From Acetomicrobium sp. UBA3949 (GTDB lineage Bacteria; Synergistota; Synergistia; Synergistales; Acetomicrobiaceae): 12,942 nt of DNA. The translations under genes were made by a program, and so were the position numbers. This document shows, in pieces, positions 1 to 7,069 of the stretch. How positions within the stretch are numbered: the first letter of the stretch is position 1; the number at the start of each line of letters is the position of its first letter. The DNA lies in the NCBI GenBank assembly GCA_002385485.1, contig DGDP01000037.1:1-12942 (forward strand), read 5' to 3'. The notes beneath the pieces were generated by a model. It saw nothing but the letters and a program-made list of their open reading frames with translations. It had not been told where the DNA came from and did not search any database.

Positions 1-1199
1 GGATCGTAAAACCTGGGTATCAGGTCGACCAGGGTGGACTTCCCGGCCCCCGTATGACCCACGATCGCCACTTTCTCCCCCGGACAGATGTGAAGATTTA
101 TGCCCCTTAAAATCCAATTTTCATCCTCGTAGGCAAAATAGATATCCTCAAAATCGATCATGCCCTTGACATCCTTTAACACGGCAGGCGACCTGGGGGG
201 GCGTACCTCCGTCGAAACGTTCAGGACTTCAAATATCCTGTCGGCGGCCGCCAGACCCCTCTGCACTCCCGAGACCACTTTGCTCAACACTCTGACGGGC
301 TGTACTAACAGGCCAAGATAACCGATGAAGGCAATCAGCTCACCCGGCGTGGCCCTTCCCGCCACTACGTCCCTTCCGCCGATCCATAAAATAAGAGCAA
401 GGGCTCCTATCAATATGACCTCGACAGCTCCTTCCAAAAAAGCATGAATTTGCATGCCATGCATGAGCGCCCTGAAGTTCGATTTATTTTGCCCCTTAAA
501 CTTATCCAGCTCCTCGTCTTCTGTGGCGAAGGATCTGACTATCCTTATCGCAGAGAGCGCTTCCTGGGCTATGGCAACCACTCTCCCCAGCTCTTCCTGT
601 ATCTCGTAACCCACCACGCGCAACTTCTTCGAGGCCACGTTTAAAACATAGGCCGTGATGGGCAGGACTACAAAGGTAATCACTGCAAGTCGCCAGTTTA
701 GAATGAGTAAAAATATTATCACGGCAACGAAGGTTATGCTCTGAACGACCAAATCGATAATAACGTTAGTTACCAAGTTTTGGAGTATCATAACGTCATT
801 GGTGATTCGGGAAATCAAATCGCCGATCCGCGACTTGTAGAGATAGCGAAAGGACATCTTCTGCATGTGGTCGTAAAGTTGAACCCTAATATCCATTATC
901 ACCTTCTGCCCTACCCAGTTCATCAGATAGGTCTGCCCGTAAGAAAAGACTGCCTTGCAAAGGTAGATTAATACTATCCCCAAGGCAAGAAAGTTTAGCA
1001 TAAAGAGGTCTTTTCGTATCAAGACGTCATCGACGATGTTCTTCAACAGCCAAGGAGGCAGCACAGCCATAATGGAAGATAAGGTCATGCACGCTATGGC
1101 AGCAAACAGCCTCCCAAGGTATGGCCTTAGGTATCGCACCAAGCGCATATAGGTATTTCCAGAAGCAACGTTCAAAAATTTATCCGTCAAACGAGACAT
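1..1199 (-). CDS. msbA: MsbA-like ABC exporter (lipid A flippase family), C-terminus off the window
   Basis: This is a half-transporter with an N-terminal membrane domain and a C-terminal ATPase domain, translated here as 399 residues before the window edge. Hydrophobic segments fall near residues 28-52, 66-88, 145-168, 170-188 and 255-275. The nucleotide-binding domain begins near 347, with a likely A-loop tyrosine at Y357 and a Walker A motif GHTGAGKST at 381-389. The Q-loop, signature motif, Walker B and H-loop lie outside the window, so their integrity cannot be judged. The ATG at 1199 is preceded by GAGGAG eight bases upstream, and the gene overlaps the preceding glycosyltransferase by 13 bases. 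Family knowledge: MsbA homodimers flip lipid A-core across the inner membrane using ATP. The location at the end of a lipid A operon supports that role over a generic drug exporter, but the sequence alone does not fix the substrate. Confidence 0.88.
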   Translation of the reverse strand, partial: MSRLTDKFLNVASGNTYMRLVRYLRPYLGRLFAAIACMTLSSIMAVLPPWLLKNIVDDVLIRKDLFMLNFLALGIVLIYLCKAVFSYGQTYLMNWVGQKVIMDIRVQLYDHMQKMSFRYLYKSRIGDLISRITNDVMILQNLVTNVIIDLVVQSITFVAVIIFLLILNWRLAVITFVVLPITAYVLNVASKKLRVVGYEIQEELGRVVAIAQEALSAIRIVRSFATEDEELDKFKGQNKSNFRALMHGMQIHAFLEGAVEVILIGALALILWIGGRDVVAGRATPGELIAFIGYLGLLVQPVRVLSKVVSGVQRGLAAADRIFEVLNVSTEVRPPRSPAVLKDVKGMIDFEDIYFAYEDENWILRGINLHICPGEKVAIVGHTGAGKSTLVDLIPRFYD

Positions 1200-2293
1200 T
1201 GTTTTATCTCCTCGACCAATTTTTTAGAAGCCCCCTTCGCGGGCGAAAATCTGTCCATAGATGCAGAAGTTTCTTTAAGCCAGGTGTCGTCCTTTAAAAA
1301 ACGAGCCATGGCCTCTGCAATCTGCTTTGGCGTAAAATCTCCGACCAGCTCGGGCATTAATTCTCTTCCCAGTATCTTGTTGGGCCAGGAAAGCATGCCT
1401 CTTTTTCTCGATAAAAGATCGAAAACCTTGCCCTTGATCCAAGGCAAGCGAAGCAGCGCCCCCTTAAAACCGCTAAAGGGTATATCGCTCAAAAATGCGT
1501 ACGGAACGGCCACCAATGTGGGGACTTTCAAATAAAGAAGCTCCAGAGTATTAGTGCCCGGTTGCGTCAATGCCAAATCTACGCCTTTCAATACTGTAGA
1601 TGCGGGCTGTCTTCTTGGATTTAACCCCGCTTCCTCCCAAGCATACACCTCATCGTTCAATGAAAAGGGCGAAAGCAACGTCACTACTTCAACGTCCATG
1701 ACGGACTTCAGGTACAAGCAAACCTCATGCAGGAAGGGCAACGCTTTCCTTCTTATGGAGAATCTGCTTCCCGGGAAAAAGACCACCCTTCTAGAGGATG
1801 ACGATCCCTTGGGCGACAATTCATCTCCGCCAGACGGCACGGAATTTAACTTCAAAGAATCGGCGACCAGATCTCCGATGACATGGGGATATACTCCGTC
1901 GCCCTTGATGCTCCTTGCCATTACCTCGTAGGCGGTGAACACCTTAGAACATTTTGGCAAACCTCTTTTCTTGCCGTAGGTATAGCAAAAAAGCTTGGCC
2001 CCTGAGGTCTTAGATAAAAACATTCCAAACATTAGGTCACCGCCTAACTGCATTACCAGGCCCACGTCCTTCGCCTTCCTCATCTCAGCAAAGGTCTTCG
2101 CCCAATTGTAGGGACCTATAACGTCATGAAAGGGAATTAACTCGGCGCAAGCGCGCTCCATACCCGAAGCGTACTGACAGGGCAACAACCAAAGAAGGGG
2201 CTTAATTTCGTTTTTTACCAATTCATATGCCACAGGTCTGGCCCAATCCCACAGCTCTCCAGGTCCGTTGCTGAGTATATATACGTACTTCAT
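1187..2293 (-). CDS. LpxB-like glycosyltransferase paralogue (GT-B fold), substrate unknown
   Basis: This 368-residue protein is a divergent relative of the LpxB encoded immediately upstream. Shared landmarks visible by eye are a phosphate-binding-type PGSR (174-177; LpxB has PGSR at 189-192), a TQPGTNTLE segment (243-251) matching the LpxB CGTAAVE region, and PNKILGRELMPEL (304-316) matching PNVLLQREVYPEL in LpxB. The N-terminal LpxB signature GETSGD is replaced by NGPGELWDW, and the WAW segment typical of LpxB is absent. A GGD at 84-86 may correspond to the LpxB SPD aspartate. The start ATG overlaps the lpxB stop as ATGA and has AAGGA seven to eight bases upstream. It is cytosolic, with no signal peptide or membrane segment. 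Inference: a sugar transferase in lipid A, core or another envelope glycolipid. It could also be an accessory or non-catalytic LpxB partner. I do not recognise a named gene. Confidence 0.8.
   Translation of the reverse strand: MKYVYILSNGPGELWDWARPVAYELVKNEIKPLLWLLPCQYASGMERACAELIPFHDVIGPYNWAKTFAEMRKAKDVGLVMQLGGDLMFGMFLSKTSGAKLFCYTYGKKRGLPKCSKVFTAYEVMARSIKGDGVYPHVIGDLVADSLKLNSVPSGGDELSPKGSSSSRRVVFFPGSRFSIRRKALPFLHEVCLYLKSVMDVEVVTLLSPFSLNDEVYAWEEAGLNPRRQPASTVLKGVDLALTQPGTNTLELLYLKVPTLVAVPYAFLSDIPFSGFKGALLRLPWIKGKVFDLLSRKRGMLSWPNKILGRELMPELVGDFTPKQIAEAMARFLKDDTWLKETSASMDRFSPAKGASKKLVEEIKQCLV
1208..1213 (-). promoter_or_regulatory. Ribosome-binding site GAGGAG of the MsbA-like gene
   Basis: GAGGAG lies eight bases before the ATG at 1199, inside the last codons of the LpxB-like gene. 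It fixes the start of the transporter and the 13-base overlap. Confidence 0.7.
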
Positions 2294-3393
2294 CTTCCTA
2301 TCCTTTCGAGAATGACATCGGCCCAGAGCCTATAAGCTCCCCTTCTTCCCATTTTATTTTTCGCTTCTAGCAAATCCTTATGTATTTTTGCGGAATTTTC
2401 CAGGTACATGCATATCGCCCTTTTTATCGCACCTACATTTGCCTTGCCCTGCAACAATTCTGGATATACCTCCCGCTGGAGCAAAACGTTTGGCATGGAT
2501 ACCCACTTTGTCTTAATCATGACCTTAAAAACTATATAACTCAAAAGTGACGCCTTATATAGGACCACCATGAACTTATCGAACATCATCGCTTCTACCG
2601 CAGCAGTGCCGCAAGCTCCGACAACAAATTGGGATTGGGAAATTAAATCCACCCCTTTGCCCTCAAAAAAAGTCAGGGGATGGCATATGCTTTTTATCAT
2701 TTCCCTGTCTCGAGCGGATAGGTTTTTCGCTATGGAAATCACTGGATGATATCCCATCTCTTGAAGCATTAAACCGGCACCCTTTAAAACAGGAGCAAGA
2801 CGCCTCGTTTCGCTTGGCCTGCTTCCCGGCAAAAGTGCCGCTATGGGCGAAGCGTCAGTATTTCTCAACACCCTTTCCTCTGGAACGTAGCCCGACAGGT
2901 CATCAAGGAGGGGATGGCCTGTCCAATGACTTTCCACGCCCCTTTGTTTATAAAAAAGGTGTTCCATCTCGAAGAGGGGAAGACAAATGACCTTTAAATC
3001 CCTCAACGCAGAGGCTCTGCCCCTTCGCCAGGCCCAGGCAGTGGGAGGCGAGACATAAAATACGGGCCTAACGTACCCCCTCTTCCTCAAGGCCTTAATC
3101 AGGGGGATATGATAATCGGGGCTATCTATAACTACCACGCAAGAAGGCATTTCACTCAAGACCCTATCGGCCATTGCGTTTTTTAAACGCATGAGCCTAG
3201 GAATCTCCTTAAAGGCTTCCGAGATGCCCATTACCTGGAGTTCCTCCAGACCCCACAGGGCATGGCCTCCAGCCATCGTTCCTTCGGGGCCGAACATACC
3301 CCAGACAGGGGCAACTTTGCTTTTAACGGCCTCTATAAGCCTCCCGGCATAATGGTCTCCAGAGGTTTCGCCGCAACTTAAAAAAAGACTCAA
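2290..3393 (-). CDS. lpxB: Lipid-A-disaccharide synthase LpxB
   Basis: LpxB (GT19 family) transfers diacylglucosamine from its UDP form onto lipid X to give the beta-1,6 disaccharide of lipid A, at the inner face of the cytoplasmic membrane. The 367-residue product shows the family landmarks: CGETSGD (7-13), SPDYH (91-95, with the likely catalytic aspartate at D93), PPTAWAW (116-122), LPLFE (138-142), GHP (159-161), LLPGSR (187-192) and CGTAAVE (261-267). Length is close to the E. coli protein (382). The start must be the TTG at 3393: an in-frame stop lies two codons upstream, the GETSGD motif follows immediately, and a GGGGG ribosome-binding run is seven bases upstream. The TTG overlaps the lpxI stop as TTGA. 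It follows the enzyme that makes its acceptor, lipid X, and precedes a divergent paralogue of itself. Confidence 0.95.
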   Translation of the reverse strand: MSLFLSCGETSGDHYAGRLIEAVKSKVAPVWGMFGPEGTMAGGHALWGLEELQVMGISEAFKEIPRLMRLKNAMADRVLSEMPSCVVVIDSPDYHIPLIKALRKRGYVRPVFYVSPPTAWAWRRGRASALRDLKVICLPLFEMEHLFYKQRGVESHWTGHPLLDDLSGYVPEERVLRNTDASPIAALLPGSRPSETRRLAPVLKGAGLMLQEMGYHPVISIAKNLSARDREMIKSICHPLTFFEGKGVDLISQSQFVVGACGTAAVEAMMFDKFMVVLYKASLLSYIVFKVMIKTKWVSMPNVLLQREVYPELLQGKANVGAIKRAICMYLENSAKIHKDLLEAKNKMGRRGAYRLWADVILERIGR

Positions 3394-4205
3394 TGCCTAA
3401 CCCCCAAAACCGCGATATCGAAGCTTTCTGCATAACGTTTGAACTCATCGGGTTCGATAATAATCGTCCTGTCCGCTTCGATTGCCAAACATTTGAGCCC
3501 TGCATTCGACATGTTCTGCAAGGTTTTTATGCCCACGGTGGGCAAATCGTAACGTTCGTCCTGATCGGGACGCATCATTTTAAGAACGATTCCGCCCCTT
3601 GTCAAACTGCCGGCTCGAAGCAGCATGGCATCCGTTCCCTCCATAGCCTCTACGGCAACAACAGCTCTTTTATGGACCACCAGAGTTTGGCCGAACGACA
3701 GGGGAAGAAGCGCTTTTGCGACCTTTCTGCCGTAATCTACGTCATCCAACTCCTCCTCCGTAGCATATCTGCCTGCTATATGTCCTTCCGTCGCCAACCA
3801 GTCAGATATGAGATCCTTATACCCGACGACGAGAAAACCGCTGGCCTCGAAGGCGGAGACGATATTGGCCAAAAGATTGTGATCGTCCCTAGAATGCAAT
3901 TTTTTAAGCAGCTGCCTTAGCTTCGAATCCTGTAGCCCCTGATGGTACATCAGCGTTTTGGGAACGACCCCGGCCATTATTATTTCTCTAATGCCCCTAG
4001 ATCTCATATCGTCGAACAAAAAGCCGAGACTTAACCCCGATAACCTCACCAACTCCAGGGCATACTTGGAAAGACGCCCCGCATGTTCCCCAAAAGAATA
4101 TACGACAGGGGGGCAGCCTTTGCAGGTAAGGCGGCGGGCAATTTCCAATGGCAGTTGTCCGTCTCCTGCTATAAGAGCTATAGTTTTACAGTCCATCGTC
4201 TTCAC
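3390..4205 (-). CDS. lpxI: UDP-2,3-diacylglucosamine pyrophosphatase LpxI (DUF1009 family)
   Basis: LpxI hydrolyses UDP-2,3-diacylglucosamine to lipid X and UMP, the fourth step of lipid A synthesis. It replaces the unrelated LpxH found in E. coli. The 271-residue protein starts with the family-typical IALIAGDGQLPLEIA (9-23), continues with a GVVPK segment, and ends with a conserved domain containing EGTDAMLLRAG, MRPDQDERYDLPTVG and EADRTIIIEPDE followed by a terminal VLGV. These match the arrangement of Caulobacter-type LpxI as I know it. The GTG at 4205 overlaps the LptF/G stop as GTGA and has AAAGGGG seven bases upstream, so GTG is preferred to the ATG three codons later. The next gene, lpxB, overlaps it by four bases, placing lipid X production and consumption in adjacent coupled genes. 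Confidence 0.93.
   Translation of the reverse strand: MKTMDCKTIALIAGDGQLPLEIARRLTCKGCPPVVYSFGEHAGRLSKYALELVRLSGLSLGFLFDDMRSRGIREIIMAGVVPKTLMYHQGLQDSKLRQLLKKLHSRDDHNLLANIVSAFEASGFLVVGYKDLISDWLATEGHIAGRYATEEELDDVDYGRKVAKALLPLSFGQTLVVHKRAVVAVEAMEGTDAMLLRAGSLTRGGIVLKMMRPDQDERYDLPTVGIKTLQNMSNAGLKCLAIEADRTIIIEPDEFKRYAESFDIAVLGVRH
3401..3405 (-). promoter_or_regulatory. Ribosome-binding run GGGGG of lpxB, supporting a TTG start
   Basis: Five guanines lie seven bases before the TTG at 3393, inside the end of lpxI. An in-frame stop between this run and the TTG excludes any earlier start for lpxB. Confidence 0.65.
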
Positions 4206-5311
4206 CTGTTAGCCCCTTTAACCATAAAAGCGCCACACGCAAGGAAAATCAAGTTGGGCATCCAGGCAGCCAACAAGGGAGAAATATAACTGCCCTGACC
4301 CAGAGAACGGCAGAAGGACATAAACACATAGTAGGAAAAAACCAATAAGATAGAAACCCCTATGCCCATTCCTGAGCCCGACCTCCTTGTTCCGGCTCCT
4401 ACGGACGCTCCCACCAAAGCCAGCACCACGCTTGCCCAGGGCACGGCCAACCTCAGGTGTAACAGCACCCACAGCGAATTCACGTCAGAACCCTGGACAT
4501 TCATGAGTTTTATATAGTTATACAGTTCAAAGGCGCTCATTTTTTTCGGATCCTGGGAACTCGCTACAACTTGAGAAGGTGACAGGGGAAGGGACAGCTG
4601 TTGCTTTTCAAAACTGAAGAGCGGCTCTACGAATCCTTCCTTGGTGACATTAAAAACCTGACCGTTGTAAAGCCACCATTGGCCCTCCCTCCAGTCTCCG
4701 TTCTTGGCCGTCATGATGCGGGTAATTTCTCCCGACTCAAACTCCTGAATGAGGACGTCATCCATGTTGCCCTCCTGGGGAAACAGCTTGCCTATATAGA
4801 TCACTCTCGACAGAGCGCCATCCCTCTCCTCCTTTAAAAACATCTGCTCCTTGAGCAGGGATGGTTTCTGCCTGGCAACTTCGTATCGCATTATATTATC
4901 GGCAGCCCTATCGGCCAAAGGCACCAAGGTTTCGTTGAGAAGAAGGGCAAAGCCGCCAATTAAAATACTTGCAAGGAGTACAGGGCGCAGTATGCGATAA
5001 AAACTAATCCCCGAAGCCTTTAGGGCTGTCAGCTCCGATTGCGTTGCCAGCTTCCCAAAGCTCAGTATCGTGGCAAGCAGAGCCGCCATAGGTAAGGTGA
5101 GAACTATCACACCGGGCAGGCGGTATACGAAAAGCCTCATTACTATGCCGAAGGGAACCCTGCTTTGGATGAGCAAATCAGCGATATCAAAAAGCAAGTC
5201 GCCGGCAACCAAAAGCACGGTAAAGACCATTACTCCAAAAACGAAGGTAGGATAAAATTCGGTTATTATGAATTTATCCAATAATCTAAATTTCAGGCGA
5301 AATTCAGCCAT
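4202..5311 (-). CDS. LptF/LptG-family LPS export permease (YjgP/YjgQ)
   Basis: This is an inner-membrane component of the LptB2FG complex, which extracts LPS from the inner membrane and passes it to the periplasmic bridge. The 369-residue length fits the family. Visible architecture: membrane segments near 18-40, 62-85 and 106-127, a soluble beta-rich periplasmic domain (about 130-265), then three more segments near 285-305, 313-335 and 345-365. The opening LDKFIITEFYPTF and the SELTALKASGIS segment (92-103), the likely coupling helix to LptB, are family hallmarks. The ATG at 5311 lies nine bases after the kdsC stop, and the gene overlaps lpxI by four bases. Only one such gene is present here, whereas E. 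coli has tandem lptF and lptG, so I cannot decide between F and G. The partner, LptB, LptC and LptA must lie elsewhere. Confidence 0.92.
   Translation of the reverse strand: MAEFRLKFRLLDKFIITEFYPTFVFGVMVFTVLLVAGDLLFDIADLLIQSRVPFGIVMRLFVYRLPGVIVLTLPMAALLATILSFGKLATQSELTALKASGISFYRILRPVLLASILIGGFALLLNETLVPLADRAADNIMRYEVARQKPSLLKEQMFLKEERDGALSRVIYIGKLFPQEGNMDDVLIQEFESGEITRIMTAKNGDWREGQWWLYNGQVFNVTKEGFVEPLFSFEKQQLSLPLSPSQVVASSQDPKKMSAFELYNYIKLMNVQGSDVNSLWVLLHLRLAVPWASVVLALVGASVGAGTRRSGSGMGIGVSILLVFSYYVFMSFCRSLGQGSYISPLLAAWMPNLIFLACGAFMVKGANR
4213..4219 (-). promoter_or_regulatory. Ribosome-binding site AAAGGGG of lpxI
   Basis: AAAGGGG lies seven bases before the GTG at 4205, within the end of the LptF/G gene. 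It supports the GTG over the ATG nine bases further on. Confidence 0.65.
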
Positions 5312-5320
5312 AACCTCTAA

Positions 5321-5791
5321 CTACACTCCTTCTTTCAGCAATAAATCGGCCACTTCCCTCACAGCTCCCATGCCGCCAGAAGACCTGGTAATATAGCCAG
5401 CCGCTTCCAGGACTTCAGGCCTCGCGTTAGCAACGGCAATGCCAAGGCCTGCCCACTTGATACAGTCTATGTCGTTTACGTCGTCACCTATATAGGCTAC
5501 CTCCTCATCTCTCAAGCCCAATTTCTCGGTTAAAGACTTCAAGGTGCCTAATTTATCCCTTACGCCGTTAAAGACCAAAGAAATCCCCAGATCCTTGGCC
5601 CGCTGATCCGTCGACGCTGAAAAACGGCCGCTTATTAAAGCTATTTCTATGCCCTCGCGCCTTAAGAGAGCAATGCCCATCCCATCCTGTATATCGAAGC
5701 GCTTGAATTCGTGTCCCTCTCCGTCCATATATACCGATCCGTCGGTCAAGGTACCATCCACGTCCATGGCCAAAAGCTTAATCTTCATCAT
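5321..5791 (-). CDS. kdsC: 3-deoxy-D-manno-octulosonate 8-phosphate phosphatase (KdsC), HAD family
   Basis: KdsC removes the phosphate from Kdo-8-phosphate to give Kdo, the inner core sugar attached to lipid A. The 156-residue protein is a capless HAD phosphatase of the tetrameric KdsC type: motif I DVDGT with D10 and D12, motif II serine S54 in ISGR, a lysine at K80, motif III GDDVND with D103, D104 and D107, and the subfamily tail GGMGAVREV (139-147). It is shorter than E. coli KdsC (188) but contains all core motifs. Two adjacent ATG codons (5791 and 5788) can serve as start, and GGGAG lies seven bases before the first. The gene overlaps the end of lpxA by 14 bases. KdsA, KdsB and KdsD are not in the window. 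A related sugar-phosphatase role cannot be excluded, but the LPS context favours KdsC. Confidence 0.92.
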   Translation of the reverse strand: MMKIKLLAMDVDGTLTDGSVYMDGEGHEFKRFDIQDGMGIALLRREGIEIALISGRFSASTDQRAKDLGISLVFNGVRDKLGTLKSLTEKLGLRDEEVAYIGDDVNDIDCIKWAGLGIAVANARPEVLEAAGYITRSSGGMGAVREVADLLLKEGV

Positions 5792-6599
5792 TCGACATCT
5801 CCCACGTAGTACGTACTCTCGGCCAGGGCGCCAATCCTCTGCGCGATTTCTCTAAGAAGCTCACGATTTCCCTCACTATCGGGTCTTCGACGTCTTCGTT
5901 GCGAATCAAATCCAGCGCCTGCCGTAAAGGAAGACCGTTATGGTAAAGCCTTTTATATATTTTCTTTACGTGATCCCTCTGGGTCGAATTGAAACCGGCC
6001 CTCTGCAAGCCGATCCTGTTTATCCCATAAAGCCTTGCCGGGCGTCCGTCCGCCAGGGTAAAGGGAGGAATATCCTTCACGACCTTTGACAAGCCTCCAA
6101 CCATGCACAACTTACCAATCTTTACGAACTGATGGACACCTACCATTCCGCCCAGATTGGCGTTATCTTCGACTTCGCAATGCCCTGCAAGTCCGCTTTT
6201 ATTTGCCACCGTAACTTGGTTTCCTATTTTAACGTTATGCCCGACATGGACGCCTTCCATCAAAAATACGTCGTCACCTATTCGCGTCACATTATTCTTT
6301 CCCGTGGCACGATGCACGGTAACGTTTTCTCTTATAATCGTTCGATCGCCGATGATGACCTTAGTCATCTCGCCTTTGAAGGAGTGATCCTGAGGTTCGC
6401 CGCCAAGTATGGTGTTTTCGTATATCCTGCAGTCGCCACCTATTTCGACGTTGCTTAGAATCCTGACATAGGACCCAATGTATGTATTTCTCCCTATACG
6501 AACTTTGGGCTCTATTATGCTATAGGGCCCAATCACCACTCCTTCCCCCAATTCCGCTTCGGGAGAGACTATTGCCGTCGGATGTATTGTCACCGTCAT
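5778..6599 (-). CDS. lpxA: UDP-N-acetylglucosamine acyltransferase LpxA
   Basis: LpxA transfers a 3-hydroxyacyl chain from ACP to the 3-OH of UDP-GlcNAc, the first step of lipid A synthesis, in the cytosol. The 273-residue protein has the left-handed beta-helix hexapeptide pattern through roughly residues 5-190, then a C-terminal helical domain. The segment GVHVGHNVKIG carries the catalytic histidine at H121 (H125 in E. coli), and GGMVGVHQF (150-158) is the conserved acyl-chain-binding region. MVGG (167-170) keeps the glycine equivalent to E. coli G173, the hydrocarbon-ruler position. Family knowledge suggests that this permits a long, C14-type chain rather than C10. The ATG at 6599 follows the fabZ stop by two bases, with an AAGGGG site just upstream inside the end of fabZ. 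The gene overlaps kdsC by 14 bases. Confidence 0.97.
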   Translation of the reverse strand: MTVTIHPTAIVSPEAELGEGVVIGPYSIIEPKVRIGRNTYIGSYVRILSNVEIGGDCRIYENTILGGEPQDHSFKGEMTKVIIGDRTIIRENVTVHRATGKNNVTRIGDDVFLMEGVHVGHNVKIGNQVTVANKSGLAGHCEVEDNANLGGMVGVHQFVKIGKLCMVGGLSKVVKDIPPFTLADGRPARLYGINRIGLQRAGFNSTQRDHVKKIYKRLYHNGLPLRQALDLIRNEDVEDPIVREIVSFLEKSRRGLAPWPRVRTTWEMSNDED

Positions 6600-6601
6600 A
6601 G

Positions 6602-7069
6602 TTACCCCTTCTGTAATAAATTCTTGGCCACCACGAAGCTAAACGTCGCCTCGGCTGCCATTTCGTCATTAACCCTGGCCGTGGCCTTAACCTGTCCAAC
6701 GCGCCCTCTTAGCTTACACACCAGCGCTTCCGTGATCAACTGATCGCCAGGACATACGGGCCTGCGGAACCTGGCCTTATCCACTCCCGTCAAATAGGTG
6801 ACCATCCCCTGCATGTCCGGACGGAGCACTATCATCATGGCAGCGACCTGACCCATGGCCTCCAAGACAAGCACGCCCGGCATGACAGGCTCATCGGGGA
6901 AATGTCCCTGAAAGAAGGGCTCGTTGATGGTGACATTTTTTAGCCCTACTATTTTCCCTTCGCCGAGCTCCAAAATCCTGTCTACAAGCAAAAAGGGATA
7001 GCGATGGGGAAGGCACTTCATTATTTTATGGATATCAATATCAACAATTTTATCCTCGTCAATCGTCAA
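6602..7069 (-). CDS. fabZ: 3-hydroxyacyl-ACP dehydratase FabZ
   Basis: FabZ dehydrates 3-hydroxyacyl-ACP in fatty acid elongation and so competes with LpxA and LpxD for the same substrate pool. The 155-residue hot-dog-fold protein has the family signature PHRYPFLLVDR (21-31) and the catalytic pair H56 in GHFPDEPVMPG and E70 in VLEAMGQ. The start is the TTG at 7069: an in-frame stop lies three codons upstream, the family-conserved IHKIMKCLPHR is retained, and a strong GAGGTGA site sits six bases upstream. The next ATG, at codon 18, would cut into conserved sequence. The TTG overlaps the lpxC stop as TTGA, suggesting coupling. Its place between lpxC and lpxA matches lpx clusters of other diderms and may keep phospholipid and lipid A synthesis in balance. 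Confidence 0.96.
   Translation of the reverse strand: MTIDEDKIVDIDIHKIMKCLPHRYPFLLVDRILELGEGKIVGLKNVTINEPFFQGHFPDEPVMPGVLVLEAMGQVAAMMIVLRPDMQGMVTYLTGVDKARFRRPVCPGDQLITEALVCKLRGRVGQVKATARVNDEMAAEATFSFVVAKNLLQKG

Noticed and set aside
3323..3505. A 60-codon minus-strand open frame overlapping the lpxI/lpxB junction
   Set aside because: It is out of frame with both real genes, and its product has no signature, while both neighbours are accounted for.
3393..3920. A 175-codon plus-strand open frame opposite lpxI
   Set aside because: It lies wholly antisense to lpxI, whose motifs are clear. Its product has no recognisable features.
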